Source: Branchiostoma belcheri (Eukaryota > Chordata > Leptocardii > Amphioxiformes > Branchiostomatidae). Taken from it: a DNA stretch of 64,000 nucleotides. Below the pieces are notes generated by a model. It was not told where the DNA came from. It did not search any database and was given only the letters and a program-made list of their open reading frames with translations. The position numbers and the translations under genes are program-made. How positions within the stretch are numbered: the stretch's first letter is position 1; every line of letters begins with the position of its first letter. Shown in pieces: positions 23,320 through 34,700 of the stretch. The DNA lies in the NCBI RefSeq assembly GCF_001625305.1, contig NW_017804265.1:1048760-1112759 (forward strand). Direction: 5' to 3'.

Positions 23320-23486
23320 TAATCTCCAAGCAGATCCTAGGGTGGCAAAAGACAGTATCACATTGGCCAGGCAGTATCCATTCGCTAGAGAGGTTCAAAG
23401 ATGCGTATGGGCACTCTCTGGCGAGTGGATACTGCCAGGACAATTTAATACTGTCTTTTGGCACCCTAGGATCTGCTTGGAGATTA
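23320..23486. mobile_element. Family A foldback element, complete
   Basis: 167 bp with inverted ends TAATCTCCAAGCAGATCCTA and TAGGATCTGCTTGGAGATTA and arms that continue to pair (GGTGGCAAAAGACAGTAT against ATACTGTCTTTTGGCACC). CTGCTCCC at 23312-23319 and 23487-23494 is an exact 8-bp target duplication, as made by hAT transposases. Confidence 0.9.
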
Positions 23487-23823
23487 CTGCTCCCCTCCCC
23501 AAAAGACCACGGCCCTCCCTGCCCCGTGTGGGACAGCCCGCCCCGCCCCTGCGTGCTGCCGGTATGCCGGGCGGTGCGCCCCGCAGCAGGGGTAAGGCAA
23601 GCCTGGCCCACCCGGGCCCGCCCCCCTGTCACCCCGACACGACAGCTATGCCTGTAATGGGGACACTTCGCTGTTATTCTCGGACAGGCTAGACTCCTCC
23701 CAGGCTTCGCATATGGCAGGTTGAAACAGTAACACTCATAAATACATGAATGTTTTGTTTACCCAATCACATATCTCTCCCCCTCTCTCCCTCTATACAA
23801 GGGTTTATGTGCACATCCAAAAT

Positions 23824-24022
23824 ATATCTATCTACCTATTTATCCATCCAGCGATCTATCTATCCATCTATCTACCATCTGTACATCTATCCATCTACCC
23901 ATCTATCTATCCATCTACCAATCTATCTATCCATCCATCTATCCATCTACCCATCTATCTACCCATCTATCTATCTATCTATCTAGTATCTATCTAATGA
24001 AACATATAAAATAGATAGACAG
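23824..24022. repeat. Tetranucleotide microsatellite (ATCT/ATCC)
   Basis: About 200 bp of CTATCTATCCATC-type repeats with few interruptions. The apparent open frames through it are low-complexity artefacts. Confidence 0.95.
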
Positions 24023-24874
24023 ATATCATAAGTCAAAGAGCCTGTTTCGCAGGCTAGATGGGGCGGAGGGGGTCCCTGTGAGGAATGCCCGGGCGTGCGT
24101 CCCTCAGCAGGGGATGGTCTCTCTGCCCCACCCCGGTATAACCCCATCAATTCCACCGGCATTCTCCGGCTTTACGTGTTACCGGGGCAGTTGGACATGT
24201 GTAACGCTATGTCCAACTACACATGTTACTCTTACTAGTACATGGAACCAAGGACGATCTAGTGGGTCTTCGAAAGATTTTCTGCAGGTACAAAACAAAT
24301 ATTCTCCCCCGATTAATCAGAATAATTTTAGATAGCGATTTACCGAAAGAACATTTGACCTGATGCAACACATGTAACTTCATTTTTGTGCGAACAAATA
24401 GAACTGCGTGTATTGGTTTCCACTATTCTTTTCTCGGATTTAGATGCGAATTGGGAAAACGTGTAAGCTTATAGGGCAGGTTTCTTAGTGGCGAGGTGTT
24501 CACCTAATTTCAGTCGTCTCATAGTTTTTATCAAGCCTCGAAAATAGCCCGAAAGCTGAACGAAGCAATATCGGACCTCCATAGCATCCCTCGGTGATAT
24601 TTCCAAATTGCGAATTAGCAGTTTGGATATTTTGGTTGCAACACGAACCGGGGAATGTGCAATCAACAACACAGCGCGCAGTTGTTTCTGGGGAACGTCC
24701 GTCAGGACACATGTCGACTTGAGATGACCGGTATGCGGCCACTGGACACTCGTGGTGGTCAGTGAGCTGGTGACACAAATGGGTTAATCTCCAGGCAGCT
24801 TCTCTGGCGCGAGGGGAGTCTCAAAATGGATACAATAAATCAATATTGGCCACCTGTAAAAATTGGCCTCCTGT

Positions 24875-25136
24875 TAATTTCCAAGCAGATCCTAGGGTGG
24901 CAAAAGTCAGTAGCAAATTGGCCAGGCAGTGTCCATTCGCCAGAGAGGTAGCCTCTACCAGGCTTGAGGGCGCGGCTGGAGATAGTAGAAATTGGCCAAA
25001 TAAAGAGATAACACGCCGAGGGAGTTTAGCCATCCAGTTTACAGTTTGCCGGCCCCTCGCTACCAGAGAGGGTCCATACGCCTCCTGTATCAATTAGCCG
25101 CTACTGCCTGGTCAATTTGATATTGGTTGGAGATTA
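24875..25136. mobile_element. Family A element interrupted by family B
   Basis: The left arm TAATTTCCAAGCAGATCCTA to CATTCGCCAGAGAGG is cut by a family B insertion, and the right part ends TTGGTTGGAGATTA. Flanks show no clear 8-bp duplication, so this copy is old or rearranged. Confidence 0.65.
24949..25062. mobile_element. Family B element nested in family A
   Basis: It starts TAGCCTCTACCAGGCTTGAG and ends GCTA, 114 bp, so most of the right arm is deleted. CCAGAGAGG at 24940-24948 and 25063-25071 is an exact 9-bp target duplication lying inside family A sequence, so family B arrived second here, the reverse of 5.6 kb. Confidence 0.8.
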
Positions 25137-26967
25137 CAGATCGGTAGCAGTAGAAGTCTGGCTCACCTGATATTGGGTCATTAAATTTGAGTTTTTACCA
25201 CTAGATCAGAGAATTAGAGTCCGAAATAGATTTAAAATCACTATATTCTGACTTGCTGCATTTAACTCATTTATGAAGGCACTCCATAATCTTCATTTAT
25301 TCAGTAATTGGAATTACTTCGATTTGACATGTATCTCATCAAAATAACCTACATAATCGAGACACTACAGAGAACTGACATGGTACAATCAGGTGCATAA
25401 TACGTCAAGTAGATTAAATCCCTACTCTGTATGTGCCCACATAAACATAAATTTGGCTTCAGACATATCCAAATATATATTCATTAGAAAATATGATACT
25501 AATGCTATCACCCTCTCTCAAACTGTAGTCTTATGTGTCTTAAGGGTCTTCTTTTATGCCTTTATGTTTTAGATGTAGATTTTGTACATAGACAACTTTA
25601 TTTTATGTAACTTTTCTCTGGCTGACTGAAATATGCAACCTAAGTCCCTGATGGACCGTGTGTTGCTGATAGCGACCAAACGGTGGCGACGTTTCCCGCC
25701 GGTCAGCAAATCCGCCCCGTCACATACCGATCACTCAAACCCAGGCGGCGGGCCAGGACGGAAATAGCGCCCGCCTGTTCAGGGGGTGACACACTTTGCG
25801 TCTCGGGACCTCAGTCAGGTCCTAGTGTGGACTTTGTAAGAATTAGGAGAGTAGAAACAGAAACAAACTCCTGGCCCCGGGCCGGGGATCGAACCCACGC
25901 CAAACCCGGGCACCAGCTTCAGACCCCGACGCTCTAACGATTCGGCTAAAAGGTCTGGACCCACAGGCCCGGTCAGATTCCATACGGCCTTTGATAAACC
26001 AACTCTAACTAATCATAAAGCTACAATATATTTTTACAATTACCGGTGCCGAGAGTACTTGACGTTTATATATTAATCTCTAAGCAGATACATGTTTCCA
26101 GTTCGTTTTGTTACTACAACCCCCATTTAGAACGTTTCGTCGTACCTCCGTTTCGTGGAAAGCTGGAAATTGAGGGAATACAATTACTTGTTTACGATCC
26201 CCAAGCACACGAGGCTTCGACGATTTGTGAGACCAGCAGCCGTGCTTGCTACCCGTTACACGACACGTGCGGCAAAAGAGCCCGCTAATCCCCGCTCGTA
26301 TCAGTCACTTCGGACTGAGAGAGAGTACGTGCAGACCATCAATAAGCGGAGTCAACGAAAGTTTCTTAAGTTGTATCTCGTTGTGGTCGTGCGTGTTAGC
26401 CTCTTTGCTATGTGTAAATAACCAAAACAATTGTAGTTACCATAAGAGACGAAAACACAACGAATATAATTTTGACAACGTACTTTTGCTTTTATATATC
26501 TGACAGCCTTTCCTTGGCTTTTAAACCACTATCGATTATACAAACATGCTGCTGCATTCTCATAGCGCTGACTGGGGCATCATGATTATTGTCATCATCC
26601 GTAATGATTATCTCGAGTCATGATCAGTCCACGGGAAGGTTCATTTCCCAAAACTCCCCTGGCCAACCCTTCTCCCTATTTGGCTACAGTTTTTAACAGG
26701 CGTTGTTAGTCTGATGGAGACTAAAATTTTGTTTCCTCTTGGCACAATGAACTGACGAACATTTATACAAGAAAAACACAGCGGCTAATTAGAAAACGAC
26801 AAGTGGCTCCCACTGCAGTGTCTATTCTGATCAGCAAACCTGATGACTGCGTTACACAGCTGTTGGTGGAGAAGGGTGGATAAATAGTCCTGATGGTTAT
26901 TTGATTGCTGGCGCTTGAGTGAAGGCGACGCTGTCTGGTTGTGACTAGGACCTACAGCAGTGCTTAA
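25137..26967. other. Intergenic DNA, no gene recognised
   Basis: 25.14-25.65 kb is AT-rich with nothing recognised. A tRNA-like segment at 25.87 kb is listed separately. The frames at 26.05-26.5 kb show no family or exon border. Confidence 0.3.
25868..25957 (-). repeat. tRNA-like sequence, probably SINE head
   Basis: On the minus strand TTTTAGCCGAATCGTTAGAG resembles a D arm with A box, and GGTTCGATCCC matches the B box. The acceptor and anticodon stems do not pair, so a working tRNA gene is unlikely; a tRNA-derived SINE or tRNA pseudogene fits. Confidence 0.5.
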
Positions 26968-27110
26968 TAGCCTCTACCAGGCTTCGGTAGCGGCTAGAAA
27001 GAATTAGCCTCTACCAGGCTTCAGAAGCGGCTGGAAAAAGTAGAAAGTAACGAAATAGATAGATAACATGCCAGGGAAGTTAGCCCGCTAAGGAAGAACT
27101 GCCTCCACAA
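26968..27110. mobile_element. Family B, two left ends in tandem
   Basis: TAGCCTCTACCAGGCTTCGG at 26968 is followed after 37 bp by another TAGCCTCTACCAGGCTTCAG at 27005, then GATAACATGCCAGGGAAGTT. One copy has inserted beside or into a remnant of another. Confidence 0.6.
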
Positions 27111-27211
27111 GTGTCCGATTCTCGTCCTGTTTTCGTTCTGTAACTATGGTAATGGCAATACAATTGGATGATTTTTACGATACGCCATTTGGATAATTTT
27201 TATTTATTAAT

Positions 27212-27452
27212 TAATCTCCAAGCACACCTTTTGGTGGCTGCAAAGACCGGTGCAAAGATAGTACCAAAATTGGTCTCGCCAAGGACCTTCAACGTCCTTC
27301 ACTCCTTGGTCTGGCAAAATCCATTTGCCAGGCAGTTACCATTTGCCACCAAAAAGGGCTGGTATAAAGAAAGATCTCTATAAAGTACAAAAATAGAGAC
27401 TGCTAGAAACACGTAAAAAATAAGCCATAGCCTAAACGTCTGCCTGGAGAAT
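27212..27452. mobile_element. Family A-like element, diverged
   Basis: Left end TAATCTCCAAGCACACC, then GGTGGCTGCAAAGACCGGTG and CATTTGCCAGGCAGTTACCA; right end CGTCTGCCTGGAGAATAA. No clear target duplication. Confidence 0.5.
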
Positions 27453-28436
27453 AATATCACAACCCACTTCGCAAAAACATCGCATTTCGTTGCATCATGC
27501 ACTGTATGTATGAACCTGTTGTAACTCTTCTTACATGTACGTTTGGAACACTTTGCATTTATTTTTTCAGATTAATGTTTCATTAAGTACTCATGTTTAG
27601 ACAGGCAGGCGTCCGCGCAAAATGACAGCTACACGTGTGGTTGTACAATCAACAAACATACCGAAACAACTCCTCTTTTTGAGCACTCCTCTACAAAAAT
27701 AGCCTCCCACAACTCCTGAATCGTGAATGAACTAAGGAAACGAAGGAGGAATGTAGGCCTGTAAAGCCAGATATTTAACGTCCACATCTCTATATTCAGT
27801 GATGTTATTTATGAGGTATTAGTGTACATTTGGACGTGTCCCTTTTACATAGCTTATTTCATGTGACCATATAATGTTAGACTGTTCCATTCTGGGAAAA
27901 TTTATGGGGTGGATGACATTGGTTTTTCATCCAAACTTGGACTATTAGCCTCAAAGCTGAAGGGGCATTACAAATGTATATGGCCTCTCCCAAGGCAAAA
28001 GTAAGAAAAGCCAAAGTCTATGGATTTCTTTTACCAATGTAATGAAAAGATTTGTAAGGGGACTAAGAAGATACTACAGAAATGAAAAAAAAAAAATCAC
28101 ACACTAACCTGTAGTGCTGACCAGGCTCTTTAGGTAGTTTCTGTGTTCAGCCCAAGAAGGGCATCTTTTTATGTTATTTACATTTCATAGTCTCTATCAG
28201 ACTTCTTTAATGGCAAATACAACAGAATTTGGCCAAAGCATAGACTGGATAGCGAGGCTACACCTCCAAGGAGATGTAGGTTTAGGTTTAGCAATGAATA
28301 TGATCTTGAGAGAAGCCTGATGAAAACTATGTTCTTGACAAACACACATACACACATGTACAAGTCAAACAAGAACCAGAACTTGAACATTTCAAACAAC
28401 AAAACTATCCACAAATTCTGATATGTAGCTGTATCT
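27453..28436. other. Intergenic DNA, nothing recognised
   Basis: AT-rich, with a poly-A run near 28086-28097. No exon or element boundary seen. Confidence 0.3.
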
Positions 28437-28442
28437 TTTATT
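28437..28442 (-). terminator. Candidate MRPS28 polyadenylation signal
   Basis: TTTATT on the plus strand is AATAAA on the minus strand, 261 bp past the MRPS28 stop codon. The actual cleavage site is not known. Confidence 0.45.
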
Positions 28443-28462
28443 ATATCAACATGAAATCTTTA

Positions 28463-28565
28463 TATTCTACTGGAAAAGTCTCTTTCAACATGAACGAACG
28501 CAACTTTCTTTGTATTTCACTAGAAAAGTCTCTTTCAAAGTGAACGAACATAACTTTCTTTAACA
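28463..28565. repeat. Short tandem duplication, probably in MRPS28 3' UTR
   Basis: Two units of about 55 bp share GAAAAGTCTCTTTCAA and GAACGAAC with AACTTTCTTT. They lie between the MRPS28 stop and the candidate poly(A) signal. Confidence 0.7.
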
Positions 28566-28596
28566 ACAACCTTCTTGGATGGGTCTTCTTCTTTGG

Positions 28597-28683
28597 TCTG
28601 GTTACCACACCTATTTTAGCTGCCAGGTCTCTTTTGTTGGAGAGGACTCAGCAGCTAACATAGGTTTGGTATAAACCAGGCTA
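28597..28683. mobile_element. Family C hairpin in MRPS28 3' UTR
   Basis: Ends TCTGGTTACCACACCTATTT and AAATAGG-like complement to ACCAGGCTA, about 87 bp, matching copies at 34991 and 38950. No target duplication visible, so an old copy. Confidence 0.6.
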
Positions 28684-28702
28684 CATATTGTTGGTTAGTT
28701 AT

Positions 28703-31700
28703 TCATTGTCTTGGCCTATCTCCTTCCAAGGGGCTGTGAAGACCTAGAAGAACAGCGTCGGCTTCTAGGAGTGTGGCGTTCTTGGTCCCTCCGATAAACC
28801 TCGTGGAAAGCTCCAGGTCCTTCAGTCGCAATCGTACCTTCACTCCTCTGTGATATTTCCTGTGGAATCAAATTTGGAGGTATTAGATATCATAATTACA
28901 ATTACAAGTTTATTGACAATGACAATGAACTTTATTGCATAGTCACACCCTACATGGGCCAAATGCACTAAGTTAGGTAACTGACTCTTAAACTGAAGTT
29001 CAATGGTAGAAGGAACAAGTGTTACATTGCTGTGCTACCTCTAAATCTACAGGATCAGTCTCTCTTTTTGAAACATGTATGAACAAATTTTATTGTAAGT
29101 GTTTGCCCTAATTGCAGGTACACACAACATGAAAATAAATGGATAGCAATATAAAATGTGACTACTCTAGTCTAGTTTTGTCCTTGAATGTTAAAGCTGT
29201 TTTTTACAGATTGTGATGATAAATACTGCGATGAAGACAGAAAAGGATCATTAGTTAGAAACAAGCTCCTTCTTTTCTTGTTCTTTCTTTGTTGCTTGTG
29301 TCAGACTTGAGGAATGCAGCCCTACGCGTCCGCAGTGCTTCGGTGTAAATGTATCTCCACCCGGCAGTGTATACCGTAAAGTGCCGAGTGTCTGCAGTAG
29401 TATTGATAGTCAATAGGTGTAACCGTGCTCCTGTGGGAAAGACGCTATAGCGTCCACACAACACGGGCCACCTAACAGGCAGGTCGCACGCGGCTCGACA
29501 AGGCAACGCCAAATAAACTTGTGGGTTCCCAGATCTAAAAGCATATTCATTGAACTGGAAGATCAACAAAGCAAAATTTGTTCTTTTGGTTCACAAAGTT
29601 TCAGAACTTAGATTGTAAATTGTATGATTAGGAAAGAGTTCTACTCTCTAACTGTATCAAAGAACATTTTCCATACATACCAAATAGACTAAATGCAAAG
29701 GATAAATTTATATTTTGATGCACTAAGACTACTATAAGAAACGTTACCTAAACATGTACAAAGAAGTGTATCTGATTCTGACTCTTCTCAATTTGAATTT
29801 GATTCTACTCAATTAACTTAGTACAACACTTTTGTCAACAATGTCAAATACTAGTGTCTACACTTTCCTATGTTCGTTATATGTTTTTAGGTCATACGAC
29901 ATGTTACAACTTATAGTCATACCTAGTCTTTCCAAGGCATGAATGTACAATAAAGGTCTTTCATTTTAAAAAAGTGACTACTGTATTCTGATGCATGTGT
30001 GCTAATGGTCCCCTTCAATCAGTAACACTTTTGTCTACAATGTATGTTTAACTTGTGTCTACACTTTCCTATGTTTCTTATATGTTTATTAGGTCATACG
30101 ACATGTTACAACTTATAGTTATACCTAGTCCTGCAAGGCATGAATGTACAATAAAGGTCTTTCATTTAAAAAAAAGTGACTACTATACTCTGATGCAAGT
30201 GTGGTAACAGTCCCCTTCAATCAGCTTAGTACAACACTTTGGTCTACAATGTATGTTAAACTAGTGTCTACACTTTCCTATTTTCGTTATACGTTTATTA
30301 CGTTATACAACATGTTGACTTACATCTTATACCTAGTCCTTCGAGGCATGAATGTACAATAAAGGTCTTTCATTTTAAAAAAGTGACTACTGTACTCTGA
30401 TGCGAGTGAGGTAACGGTCCCCTTCGAGGTGTGTACCGTACAGGGGGTCACACGCGTCTCACTAACAAGTGAGGTCTGGCTGATCACTGCTAACACTGCG
30501 GGGTCAGAACAGTTTTAAGAGGATAAGCTTTCCCTCTCCACCCTGCTGCCATTGTCCCAGGGGTATCCCCTTACCGCTCTACACGTCTCCTGTGGGAGCG
30601 TTTACAAACGCACGGCGACACCCGCGCGACAAAGCGGCAACAGGCGCCGAACTGGCGACACTCCGTCGGAACTTGACCCTTTGGAGCCAACCTCCCGGGT
30701 AAAATCCAACCAATTTTACGCCAAGAGTGTGGGAAAAACGTGTAACACCCCCTAAGGGTAATTGGGTTTGTATGTAAGGTGTTGACTGAGCTGGGTAATG
30801 ATACCCTTAAGGGAGCTGTTTGCTTTAAGACGGCCACACGGACACGCTTTGTTCAACCCAAAGGGTTAAGGGCCGACAGGCGACATATGAAGGACCTGAG
30901 GTGTCAAAACTAGTGCGACACATAACAATACCTGGTCATGTCCCACCTATATGGGTCACCCACACTCTGTAATACAGTCTGTAACTAGTAATAAAGAACT
31001 TAATTATATATAAAGAAGTGACTTGCAAATCTCTAAAATATGCCAAAACAATGAGATTAAAACATTTTAGAAAAAGGACATGAGAGATGATTATGATAGT
31101 CTTCTAACTTCCAAATGGATGGGCATTGGGCAGGATGTTAGAAAATGTAGCCTGGCATTCAGTCTATCGCAGTTTGTGTGCACTCTGTTCGAGACATGGT
31201 ACTACCGTATTGGTAGACATTCAGGACCTTCAAAGATACAGGTACAGGTACATAGCCCTAGCCTCTACCAGGTTTCAGGAGGCGACTGGAAAGAGTAGAA
31301 ATTGGCCAAATAGAGAGATAGCATGCCAGGGGAGTTGGTCTGAGCTAGAGAATACAGTGTGCCGCTCCCACTGGCATAGCCCCACTATAGACGTATTTAC
31401 TAAGTACAGTCAAACCTATCCAAGCTGGCCACATAGGGGACCAAAGAAAAGTGGTCACCTTGGAAAGGTAGTCTCCTTGAAGAGGGTTGCCTAACAACAT
31501 GACTGAGACATAAATGATTTCCAAGTCGAGATGTTTTGATGTCAAATGCTGTAAGCATCTTCAGTTCTGTGGTGAATGCATGTGGGGAGGGTGGCACATC
31601 CAGCAGTCAAGGCAAACGGGCTGGTTTCTCCATGATTTCTCATTATATTAGTTATCATCAATAATCAACATGATCGTGTTGGCCAGGTGGTCACCTTGCA

Positions 31701-34700
31701 TCAATGGGGAAAATTTTCTAGACCGAGAAAAAGCGGTTACCATGGCCAGAAATGAAGAGGTCGTCATCTTAGCAGGTTTGACTGTACAGTAATACAGCAG
31801 TTTGCCTGCAAATTGTACCTTGCAGGTGGGTATTTCATGCCCTAGCTCCCCCCTAGTCCTGAAGCAGCCAGTAATTCTTCCCTTTCACGACCTTCAGTGA
31901 CTTCACTTTAACAAGACAGCTCCAGGACTCTGCCCCAACCACTTAGCCTCAACGCCGGAGAAATCAGCGAAAATTGGCGACCAAAGTTCAGCCACGTTTT
32001 AGCAAAAGGGCCGCTGACAAACGAGGATAACTGGAAACAGGAGCGGGAAGTTTTTTCCCACGATCTCCCAGCATCATAACGAGCAATGAATGTGGCACAA
32101 GGCTGGAGGATAACACTGAACAGATTACTAGCTAGGAGGCCATTTCAAGTTTTTCTGATGGATGACATCTACTTGGAATCCTACAGTCCAAGAATCTCCA
32201 AGATAAAAGATCTTTAATGGTCATATTGGTCTATGCTGGTTGCTCGTTTATGGGTTTTAAAACCACATTGTTAGCTACATGGGGTCATAACAAATATGAA
32301 ATGGGGACTTCTGATTGGTCAACATCATCTGGACACATTATGGCTATATGCTAATAATGTTTAACTTACTACAATGCATAAAAATATGTCATTGTGGCTA
32401 GAATATTGACTTTGAAAATCCAGTTTTAAGCCCTGATACTGCATTGGGCACCTTTAAACCTCCTTGTTGAAGCAATGAATTGATATATCCTTGGTTGAAG
32501 GGAAAATATGTAAAACATGAGAATTACCTTATAAGTTATAACCTATACCTGTCTGTCAATGAAGCAAAATATATTCTATTCACTATGATAAACTGTTAAC
32601 AATCAATGTACTTGTAGACATTAAACATGGAGTCCGACCTTATAACTCCATGCATTAACCACCAAATCCAGTTTGCATTGCCTTCACACCTAATTGTTCA
32701 CAGGTTNNNNNNNNNNNNNNNNNNNNGGGGGGGGAGTGGGGGCTGGGAAGGAGTCTAGCCCCTCAGGCCTGTCTGCAGTCAAGAGCACTGGAACAGTCCA
32801 CCTGGTTCTGTTTAAAGGGGTGTTGCTTGAAAATTGTTGGAGGGGCAATCCATCCATTTTCTGTCCCATCTGCTTCCTATGCTTACAGCTGATTGGGAAG
32901 GATTCCAGAAATACCACCTTTTTTCCATTTTCTTTGGAGGAACATTTTTAACCTCCTTGGTGTCAGTTTGTTCTTGTGGAATTCCTGTGTTTTCACACCA
33001 ATACTATGGTACTATGTTGTGTTTCCTGTTTCCTGACCGACCCTAGAAAAACCTGCCGACCCTAGACTTTTTTTGGGGGTGGACCCCTGCAAGGGACATA
33101 TTCTATGCTATATAAATTACTAGTAATTTTTTCGAGCTGATCAACCTTTTCTAGCTCCATGATCTGACACCAGAGTGATAAGATGTTGTACAATTGGTTT
33201 TCTAACATTGACATTAAAAATAAAAGTTTTACTTTGTTAAACTGCATTGTATGAGTTGGATCTGAAGTCTAACAAAAAAATTGAAAAAAAAAGAAGATAA
33301 TCCCTACCAACCGACCCTAACTTTTTCAGGACTGAAAAAGGAAACATTTTTTCCTAGGCCTAATCTCTAAGATTCCACTTGTATTTGAATTTGTAATTAG
33401 TAATGAAGGAAGTGTACCATCCTGCACAGTTAATGACAGTCTTCCGAGACCGAGAATTCTGCATGCTACCACTATAGTGCAAAGACAATTTTATTTTTAT
33501 CAAAATACCATTATGCTCAGTCTACTACTAGTACTAGTATGTGTGAGCATGTTAGAACTTTTTAGCCACAGACTTTGATTCTTTGAATGAGAAGGAAAAA
33601 TTTCATCCCAAACTATTTGTGCATTTGGCTGTCTGGAAACAATAATGCTTGAATCCAGTGGAATTTCATTAGGATTAACAACAATTTAGCTTCCAGCTAT
33701 GAATTCATCTGATTTCATGGGAAACATTTTAAGATTTCCTCTCATCCTATATATAGTCCTTATGACTTCAAAATCAAATAGAACTGACCATAGGAACCAA
33801 TTTATCAAATCCATGTGACTTAGTGTTAAAATGCTGCAGGGACAAACAGTCATAGATGGAATGCAGGATGGCAAAAAGTTGTAAGAAAAGCTGATAGCAG
33901 TTGTGCATTCTTGACTGTGTACCAATAATATGACACGGAAGATTTGTGTATTCTTGGTATTGCTAAAATGATGGAATACCTTTTTGTCTTTAATATGGAG
34001 GCATTCTTGGAATACTAGTAACTTGTGGGAGTAGAAAATGAAGGGGGATAAACACTAAGGCAATAATCAGAAATATTTTGTACTACTGATACTACAGTAC
34101 TGAAAACTGTGCACAAGAAGGCTGCAGATCAGTAAAATCAGCAGATCAGTAAAATATGGTCAGCAGGTCAGGATTCTAAATGCTCAAGTAATTATAAGAG
34201 GGTCTGCATGCTCTTTTCCGTAAGGCGTAGGCGGCCTCTTTATAATTTCCCGTAATTCGTAGGGAAGTCATTTTATTTACCGTTATTCGTAGTGAGGAGG
34301 CGAAAATTTAGCGTAAAACGTTGCCAGCCTTCCGGAAATTTAACGTAAAGCGTTGCGGGCCTCCATAAATTTAGCGTAAAGCGTAATCAGGACCCCCCAT
34401 GCAGACCCTCTTATAAGACTAAGATACCACCAATAAGTGGTCACTTGGTCTTGAGTCGGACAAACATGTATTGGCCAGGAGGTCCTTAAGTAATAGTAAT
34501 CGTCACTACTGCTTGTTTGACTAAGTTAGTTTGATGTTCAGGTCTACAGGTACTACCACACCGGGTAGAAACAATGCCCTCCAACCTGCTCCCCTGCTAC
34601 TGACAAAAGAGTCTATACATCGAGCAATGCAGTTTAACCCGTACTTTAAGGAAATGTAGTTAAATGTAAAGATTATTTAAGTAAGGAAGTTAAATACTCA

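Noticed and set aside
23746-23997. Two overlapping frames rich in Tyr, Ile, Ser, Pro
   Set aside because: Translation of the ATCT/ATCC microsatellite.
25868-25957. tRNA gene on the minus strand
   Set aside because: A- and B-box-like segments are present but acceptor and anticodon stems do not pair, so listed as SINE-like.
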